Assembly (NCBI GenBank): GCA_030601015.1
Contig: JAUVUO010000004.1
Location: 1-19,402, forward strand
Reading direction: 5' to 3'
Length of the DNA: 19,402 nucleotides
Source: Candidatus Omnitrophota bacterium
GTDB lineage: Bacteria; Omnitrophota; Gorgyraeia; Duberdicusellales; 4484-171
In this document: positions 15,217 through 19,402 of the stretch, one piece after another
Layout: each line of letters begins with the position of its first letter
Numbering within the stretch: position 1 is the stretch's first letter
The notes under the pieces: generated by a model
Told to the model about the DNA's origin: nothing
The model's input: only the letters and a program-made list of their open reading frames with translations
The model's database searches: none
Made by a program: the position numbers and the translations under genes

Positions 15217-15238
15217 GTTTTTTTAGCACTAAAAAAAC
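15217..15238. promoter_or_regulatory. AT-rich palindrome in the otsA-DUF5752 gap
   Basis: GTTTTTTTAG and CTAAAAAAAC are perfect 10-bp arms with a two-base centre, about 95 bases before the DUF5752 start. Directly downstream on the minus strand is a weak promoter-like pair (TTGTGT at 15211-15216 and TAGTAT at 15189-15194, 16-base spacer). The palindrome could be an operator for the DUF5752-treT unit or a weak terminator for the preceding gene. The rest of the 288-base gap (15123-15410) is AT-rich and shows no gene. Confidence 0.4.
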
Positions 15239-15410
15239 CACGAAAATAAAAAGCAGCTGATTACGTAAAGTATTGAGCGGAAAGAAGTTATGGCTTCGTT
15301 ATATTTCTTGTTCTATTCGATTTTATTTTTTTCTCGACTTTATCCCAAATTATTTTAAAAGAATAAAAAACTATAACAATTAGCCATTAACCGCTTTTAC
15401 TTTTCAATAA

Positions 15411-16880
15411 TTACTCTTGCGGTATATCGGAAATTATACTGCCTATCCATTTCCAAATATCATTTTCCCTCACAGTTTCTCTTAACTTTCTCATTCTTTT
15501 TTTCATTTCCTCTTCATCCATAGTCAAAGCATTATAAATAGCTTCACTCATCTCTTCTAAATGATAAGGATTTACCAATAAAGCATCTTTAAGTTCCCGG
15601 CTTGCACCGGTAAATTCACTCAATACTAGAATGCCATTATCATTTTTTCTGGATGAAATAAACTCTTTTGCCACAAGATTCATTCCGTCATGCAAAGAAC
15701 TGACCACACATATATCCGCTATTTTATAAAAGGCAAGCACTTCTTTAAAATTTAAATGCCGCCGCAAAAAAATAATCGGTTTCCAATAATTCTGAGAATG
15801 TTTAAAATTAACTTCCTCTACTAATTGATTAACTTCATCATTTAAATGTTTATATTTTGTAAGATGAATTCTTGATATCTCTCCCATTTGAATAAAAACA
15901 ATTTTTTCTTTTAATTCCGGATGCCTATCAATAAGATTATCAATAGCCTTAAGCCTTTCTATAATACCTTTAGTATAATCAATACGGTCCAGGCCGATAA
16001 TTATTTTATAATCGCTCAAACTAAATTCTTCTTTAAGGGAATCCGCAAACCCGCGAACATCTTCTTCCTCTGAAGAATCTTCTATGCCTTTAAAATCTAC
16101 ACTAATAGGATACCCTCTCACTAAAGAAGTGTGTCCTTTATGGACAACCAATTGATTTTCTTCATCGATTTTTACTTCAACTTCATTGGAAACCGCTTCA
16201 AAAAAGTTATTGCAAAAATATTTTATATGAAAGCCTAAAAGGTCATACGAAAGCAGCCCTTCTAATAATTCTTGTCTCTGAGGAAGAATTCTAAAAACAT
16301 CATAAGTCGGCCAAGGTATATGCCAAAAATTGAGAGTTATTATTTCAGGGTCCATATCTTTCAAATATTTACCTACCAAAGCAAGATGATAATCCTGAAC
16401 AAAAACAATTGTTTTCTTCCCTCTTATCTCTTCATAAATATTCTCAGCAAATTTTTTATTAACCCTTTTATAAATTTCCCAATCCGAATTGTTAAATTCA
16501 GGTTTAACAAAAACTAAATGAGACAAAGGCCATAGCCCCTGATTAGAATACCCATAATAATAACCTAAATTTTCCTCTTTGCTTAACCACAGATATTTCA
16601 ACTCATATGCCGGCTTATAGGGAGGAACTTTTACCTTAGAGTTTTGAGCTGCTAACTTATCCGCGTCTCCGCTTCCGCAACAAACCCACAGCCCGCCCAA
16701 CTCTCTCATTATAGGATCCAATGCCGTGATTACCCCTCCCGGGCCTCGCGTACACTCTATTTTTCCTCTTGAAATTTTATGTATATACGGCTGGCGGTTA
16801 GAAACTACTACAAACGCATATCCCGAAAACTTATTCTTTACTAAATGTAAAATTGATTTCTTATCCCAGGATTCTGCCAT
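15411..16880 (-). CDS. otsA: GT20 trehalose-6-phosphate synthase-like enzyme
   Basis: OtsA transfers glucose from a sugar nucleotide to glucose-6-phosphate. The 489-residue protein carries VVSNRQP (25-31), a donor-site RGPGGVITALDP segment (45-56), YGYSNQGLWPLSH (109-121), FVQDYHL (160-166) with Asp163, FWHIPWP (185-191), YDLLGFH (212-218), GLDRIDYTKG (296-305) with the phosphate-binding Arg299/Lys304 pair, and SLHDGMNLVAKEF (395-407). All key GT20 residues are present. The long N-terminal insertion with WVCCGSGDADK (65-75) and HIPWP place it outside the classic E. coli OtsA type, so a related product such as glucosylglycerol phosphate is not excluded. No phosphatase domain is fused and none is encoded nearby. 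No clear ribosome binding site precedes the ATG. It follows the MscS-like gene by 41 bases. Confidence 0.88.
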   Translation of the reverse strand: MAESWDKKSILHLVKNKFSGYAFVVVSNRQPYIHKISRGKIECTRGPGGVITALDPIMRELGGLWVCCGSGDADKLAAQNSKVKVPPYKPAYELKYLWLSKEENLGYYYGYSNQGLWPLSHLVFVKPEFNNSDWEIYKRVNKKFAENIYEEIRGKKTIVFVQDYHLALVGKYLKDMDPEIITLNFWHIPWPTYDVFRILPQRQELLEGLLSYDLLGFHIKYFCNNFFEAVSNEVEVKIDEENQLVVHKGHTSLVRGYPISVDFKGIEDSSEEEDVRGFADSLKEEFSLSDYKIIIGLDRIDYTKGIIERLKAIDNLIDRHPELKEKIVFIQMGEISRIHLTKYKHLNDEVNQLVEEVNFKHSQNYWKPIIFLRRHLNFKEVLAFYKIADICVVSSLHDGMNLVAKEFISSRKNDNGILVLSEFTGASRELKDALLVNPYHLEEMSEAIYNALTMDEEEMKKRMRKLRETVRENDIWKWIGSIISDIPQE

Positions 16881-16921
16881 AATTTTTAAATAAAATACTT
16901 GTTATTCATTGTGAAGTATTC

Positions 16922-17569
16922 TTAACAACTTTTATATGAGCTATGATTAACTATTTTGATTTTGTTTAACAACACATTAGGAATATTTATAACAGCTTTC
17001 TTTTTAGATAAAAATTTTGATCGTCTAATTCCAACTTCTAAAACCTCTACTATTTCACCGGAAAATATCTCAATTCTATCCCCTACCAAAAAAGGACTAT
17101 CAATAACAATCATACATCCGGCAGCGGCATTAAGAATATTATCCTTAACTACTAAAATTAAAATCACAAAAGATATAGTTAAAATATTTACTAAATAAGT
17201 TAAGCGTACTTCAATAACAGACAATATACCAAAAAAAACAAAAGACCAAATAAGGAGCTTCAAAGTATACTGGAAAAAGGATATAAACTCTTTATCAAAA
17301 AAAGATATAACTTTGATTTTTATTTTATCTTTATACCACGACAAAAACCCTTCAACCACCCTTTGGAAAATAATTCCAATCAAAATAATAATAAGTATAA
17401 TGAAGCATTCGTTGATGCCGAATTCCCCTCGTTTAGATATATAAAAATGGATATGAGTTTTATAAAAATTATGCATAATTAAAAATATTCCTAAAATTAA
17501 AGAAAGTAAGAAAATTTTTTTTAAAATTATTTTAAATAATTGTTTCTTGCCTTTACATATATCTACCAT
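16922..17569 (-). CDS. Short MscS-type small-conductance mechanosensitive channel
   Basis: MscS channels open under membrane tension and release solutes in hypo-osmotic shock. From the ATG at 17569 the protein has 215 residues with about four hydrophobic segments (14-32, 54-69, 98-118, 123-141) and then the MscS beta-domain: NILNAAAGCMIVIDSPFLVGD (144-164), RIEIFSGEIVEVLEVGIRRS (165-184) and INIPNVLLNKIKIVNHSS (194-211). It stops right after this domain, so the C-terminal alpha/beta cage of E. coli MscS is absent. The pore-helix segment (127-145) is Ile/Leu/Val-rich rather than Ala/Gly-rich. An in-frame TTG at 17620 is upstream, but AGGAGGT (17578-17584) eight bases before the ATG decides the start. 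Its position ahead of trehalose genes fits osmoregulation (inference). Confidence 0.85.
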   Translation of the reverse strand: MVDICKGKKQLFKIILKKIFLLSLILGIFLIMHNFYKTHIHFYISKRGEFGINECFIILIIILIGIIFQRVVEGFLSWYKDKIKIKVISFFDKEFISFFQYTLKLLIWSFVFFGILSVIEVRLTYLVNILTISFVILILVVKDNILNAAAGCMIVIDSPFLVGDRIEIFSGEIVEVLEVGIRRSKFLSKKKAVINIPNVLLNKIKIVNHSSYKSC

Positions 17570-17577
17570 GCCAATAC

Positions 17578-17584
17578 ACCTCCT
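17578..17584 (-). promoter_or_regulatory. Strong ribosome binding site fixing the MscS-like start
   Basis: AGGAGGT on the minus strand, eight bases before the ATG at 17569. It excludes the upstream TTG at 17620 as the main start, since the ribosome binding site would then lie inside the coding region. Confidence 0.8.
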
Positions 17585-17634
17585 AAAATTATTACATTTA
17601 TTCCTAAATTGACTAACCAACCTTTTGCATTTTA

Positions 17635-17643
17635 ATTATAACA
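17635..17643 (-). promoter_or_regulatory. Extended -10 promoter for the MscS-like gene
   Basis: The minus strand reads TGTTATAAT: a perfect TATAAT preceded by the TGn extension. No good -35 is seen 17 bases upstream, as expected for an extended -10 promoter. Transcription would start near 17628, leaving a leader of about 58 bases. Confidence 0.55.
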
Positions 17644-17667
17644 CAAAGACTATTTTTTTCTATTCAT

Positions 17668-17698
17668 GAGTTACTAATAATTAGTCTATAGAGACTCA
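17668..17698. promoter_or_regulatory. Nested palindromes upstream of the MscS-like promoter
   Basis: ACTAAT, one A, ATTAGT (17673-17685) is followed by AGTCT, ATAG, AGACT (17683-17696). The two overlap by three bases. They lie just upstream of the extended -10 promoter, where a regulator could bind. AT-rich palindromes also occur by chance, so this is tentative. Confidence 0.3.
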
Positions 17699-17772
17699 AT
17701 CACCCTCAGATGAATAAAGTAATTCGGAACTGAAATCACGCCCCCTAAAATAACAAATTATCAGAAAAACCA

Positions 17773-17800
17773 TTGACTTAAGGCCCCTGATATTTAAAAT
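17773..17800 (+). promoter_or_regulatory. Promoter for the radical SAM gene, predicting a leaderless mRNA
   Basis: TTGACT (17773-17778) and TAAAAT (17795-17800) match the sigma70 boxes at five of six positions each, with a 16-base spacer. The ATG starts at 17808, eight bases after the -10, which is where transcription itself would begin. No ribosome binding site lies before the ATG, consistent with a leaderless transcript. Confidence 0.55.
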
Positions 17801-17807
17801 ATTATTT

Positions 17808-18674
17808 ATGCCTTTAATCACTCTCTTTGACCCTTGGAAAAGTGAAATATGCAGCTGCCCTAAAAAATACAGTCTATCCCCGTATACCGGCTGCAGCCAT
17901 GGTTGTCTTTATTGTTACGCCTCCTCATATATAATAAATTTTTCCAAACCCCGCAAAAAAAAAGATTTTCTCGCCAGGCTTCAAAAGGAAATAAAAAAAA
18001 TACCCGAAAATTCAATAATTGCTATTTCAAATTCGTCAGACCCATATATCCCATTAGAAAAAGAATTCAAGCTAACTAGAAAATTATTAGAAATACTCGA
18101 ATCATATAATTTAAAAATTAATCTAATAACCAAATCTTCTCTTATATTATCCGATTTAGATTTATTAAAAAAATTTAAATCTTTAGTTGTCAGCATCTCA
18201 TTAACCACTTTAAACGAACAACTCGCCAAAAAACTAGAGCCAAATGCTTCTTCACCAAAAAAAAGATTGTTTGCAATAAAAAAAATTTCTAATTACCTTC
18301 CGGTAGTTTGCCGTTTCGACCCTATAATTTATAATATAAATACCAATGAAATACCGTCTATGATAAAAAAACTGAAACAATGCGGAGTCAAACAAATCAT
18401 AACTTCAACCTATAAAACTAAACCCGACAATTTCAATAGAATGATCAAAGCTTTTCCAAACAACAAGGAACTATGGTATAACCTTTATTATAAAAAAGGA
18501 CAACGAAAAAGCAATTCTATTTATTTACCTGAAATCTTGAGAAAAAAAATAATTGAACAAGTAAGAAATATTTCTTTAAAAGAAAATATACTATTCTCCT
18601 CATGCAGGGAAGGGTTTAATGATTTTAATACTGCAGTGTGTGATGGCAGTTCTTTGTTTAAAGAAGAAACCTGA
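17808..18674 (+). CDS. SPL-family radical SAM protein (spore photoproduct lyase-like)
   Basis: A 288-residue member of the COG1533-type radical SAM proteins. The N-terminal LSPYTGCSHGCLYCYASSYI (23-42) contains the CxxxCxxC 4Fe-4S/SAM motif (Cys29, Cys33, Cys36). Further family features are ISNSSDPYIPLEKE (73-86), LITKSSLI (105-112), VSISLTTL (132-139) and VCRFDPII (167-174). Two more cysteines near the end (SSCREGF, Cys266; AVCDGSS, Cys278) lie in a conserved-looking tail. Despite the family name, most members are not spore photoproduct lyases and have no assigned substrate; there is no sign of sporulation here. It is transcribed away from the glucan/trehalose genes from its own promoter and is probably unrelated to them. 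Confidence 0.9.
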   Translation: MPLITLFDPWKSEICSCPKKYSLSPYTGCSHGCLYCYASSYIINFSKPRKKKDFLARLQKEIKKIPENSIIAISNSSDPYIPLEKEFKLTRKLLEILESYNLKINLITKSSLILSDLDLLKKFKSLVVSISLTTLNEQLAKKLEPNASSPKKRLFAIKKISNYLPVVCRFDPIIYNINTNEIPSMIKKLKQCGVKQIITSTYKTKPDNFNRMIKAFPNNKELWYNLYYKKGQRKSNSIYLPEILRKKIIEQVRNISLKENILFSSCREGFNDFNTAVCDGSSLFKEET

Positions 18675-18743
18675 AACTGAGAAGGCAAAGGAAGAAAACC
18701 GGAGAATGGAGACCGAGGGAAGGGGATTAAAGAATTAAATATC

Positions 18744-18769
18744 GTAGGGGCTACCGGCTGGTAGCCCGA
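18744..18769 (+). repeat. REP-like hairpin (copy 2 of the GTAGGGGC family)
   Basis: GTAGGGGC begins the element; GGGCTACC, GGCT, GGTAGCCC (18748-18767) is a perfect 8-bp stem with a four-base loop, and GCCCGA ends it. The same GTAGGGGC...GCCCGA frame occurs at 3388-3414 on the other strand with a different centre. It lies about 70 bases after the radical SAM stop and lacks a T-run, so it is a repeat first and at most a weak terminator. Confidence 0.6.
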
Positions 18770-18850
18770 AATCATATAAAAAATATATATTTATAAATAT
18801 AATAAAAACGTAGAAACAAAACCATGTTTTCGCCCGTAATACATATTTTT

Positions 18851-18874
18851 AATTTTAAATTGTAATTTAAAATT
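18851..18874. repeat. Perfect AT-only palindrome
   Basis: AATTTTAAAT, TGTA, ATTTAAAATT: 10-bp arms with a four-base loop and no G or C in the stem. The hairpin would be weak, and it is about 180 bases from the nearest gene end. Confidence 0.4.
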
Positions 18875-18937
18875 TGTTTAAACTTTAGAATGCGTTGGCA
18901 TTTTTAGGTACTGCCCCCGGGATTAAAGTCCCCCTAT

Positions 18938-18956
18938 CCCCCTTTTTCAAAGGGGG
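18938..18956. repeat. CCCCCTTT / AAAGGGGG hairpin repeat
   Basis: CCCCCTTT, TTC, AAAGGGGG forms a perfect 8-bp stem with a three-base loop, inside a GC-rich patch that starts with GTCCCCCTATC (18929 on). Sequences of this kind recur between genes in many bacterial genomes as dispersed palindromes. A T-run close behind (AAAATTTTTC) means a terminator role on the plus strand cannot be excluded. Confidence 0.5.
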
Positions 18957-19106
18957 AAGCAAAATTTTTCTATTTCTTTCCTTACAAAATTATTTGATCT
19001 CTTATTTAGAGGTTTAATCCCTTATTCCTTATAAAAATCTCTATTTTTTTATTTCTCGCAATACAAAAGACTCACGACGTAATACGTATTAATCTATCTT
19101 CATATC

Positions 19107-19153
19107 TGCCAGCAGTCAGTCTAACAAGGACAAGCGAGGTCTGTCCAAGATTT
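19107..19153. repeat. Partial copy of the repeat found near glgC
   Basis: Starts TGCCAGCAGTC and ends GTCCAAGATTT, matching TGCCAGCGGTC and GTCCAAGATTT at 3621-3656 in the same order, 10 of 11 and 11 of 11 bases. The middles differ in length (25 versus 14 bases). It also contains GGACA and TGTCC arms. Confidence 0.45.
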
Positions 19154-19402
19154 ATAATATTCATTTGAAGACTTATATCCTTCTGGATTAATATTCTTTT
19201 TTATTTTTCATCCTACTCATTAAAATTAACCATTTAACTATTTAGTTATTTAACAATATAGGTATGGGTGTATCTTGGTAGGCCTTGATACATAAATTAT
19301 TCTCTAATTTTCATTTGTTTTGCATAATCAATTCTTTTTGTTTTTGGTGCAAATTATAACCCGACACTCTAGTCCTTAACAAGTAAGGATAATCCAAAAA
19401 TA

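Larger units (their letters stand above)
18675..19402. other. Gene-free right end with repeat relics
   Basis: No coding frame, tRNA or rRNA is recognisable. After a purine-rich stretch (about 18670-18736) come a REP-like hairpin (18744-18769), an AT palindrome (18851-18874), a CCCCCTTT/AAAGGGGG hairpin (18938-18956), a 10-base palindrome AATACGTATT (19081-19090), a repeat related to one near glgC (19107-19153), and TGTATC/GATACA arms (19269-19292). The remainder is AT-rich sequence without visible signals. Confidence 0.55.

Noticed and set aside
16881..16921. Frameshifted C-terminus of the MscS-like gene
   Set aside because: Only 41 AT-rich bases separate the stop from the next gene, too few for the missing domain.
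17570..17620. Longer MscS-like protein from a TTG at 17620
   Set aside because: A strong AGGAGGT lies within that extension, exactly placed for the ATG at 17569.
18521..18775. 84-codon minus-strand open frame at the end of the radical SAM gene
   Set aside because: It overlaps the coding end and a purine-rich spacer plus a repeat; no start signals or recognisable domain.
18851..18874. Intrinsic terminator of the radical SAM gene
   Set aside because: The stem is entirely A-T and lies about 180 bases past the stop; it is too weak and too distant to call.
18675..19402. tRNA or small RNA gene in the right-end gap
   Set aside because: No T-loop GGTTCRA-type motif or cloverleaf arms were found; the hairpins present match dispersed repeats.

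Overview
The window is AT-rich bacterial DNA that is almost entirely a glucan-storage and trehalose locus. Twelve genes lie on the minus strand, from about 17.6 kb down to position 1, and one radical SAM gene points the other way at the right end. The gene set (several GH57 enzymes, a DUF4912 protein, a DUF5752 protein next to TreT, a GT4 in place of the usual GT5 synthase, and a free-standing CBM48) together with low GC and palindromic intergenic repeats suggests an uncultivated Gram-negative lineage such as Omnitrophota. This is an inference from gene content, not a demonstrated assignment.

Layout in minus-strand transcription order: a short MscS-type channel; a GT20 trehalose-6-phosphate-synthase-like enzyme; a 288-base gap; a DUF5752 protein; TreT trehalose synthase; two GH57 enzymes (434 aa uncharacterised; 676 aa 4-alpha-glucanotransferase type); a short gap holding a good sigma70-type promoter; a 97-aa CBM48 protein; a GT4 glycosyltransferase; a DUF4912 protein with lysine-rich repeats and GASE motifs; a GH57 branching enzyme; another uncharacterised GH57 (474 aa); a repeat-filled gap; GlgC; and glycogen phosphorylase, which runs off the left edge. 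On the plus strand at 17.8-18.7 kb is an SPL-type radical SAM protein whose promoter predicts a leaderless mRNA. The last ~730 bases carry no gene, only palindromic repeat relics.

How the genes may work together (inference from families): GlgC makes ADP-glucose; the GT4 may elongate alpha-1,4-glucan with it; the GH57 branching enzyme adds alpha-1,6 branches; the CBM48 and DUF4912 proteins may act at the granule. GlgP and the 676-aa GH57 would mobilise or remodel the polymer. TreT (NDP-glucose + glucose) and the GT20 enzyme (NDP-glucose + glucose-6-phosphate) would drain the same sugar nucleotides to trehalose, and the MscS-like channel fits an osmotic-stress context. No trehalose-6-phosphate phosphatase, GT5 GlgA, GH13 GlgB or GH13 debranching enzyme is visible.

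The most novel material is the two GH57 enzymes with intact catalytic residues but no assigned activity, the DUF4912 protein, the duplicated DUF5752 protein, and the set of genes as a single glucan/trehalose module.
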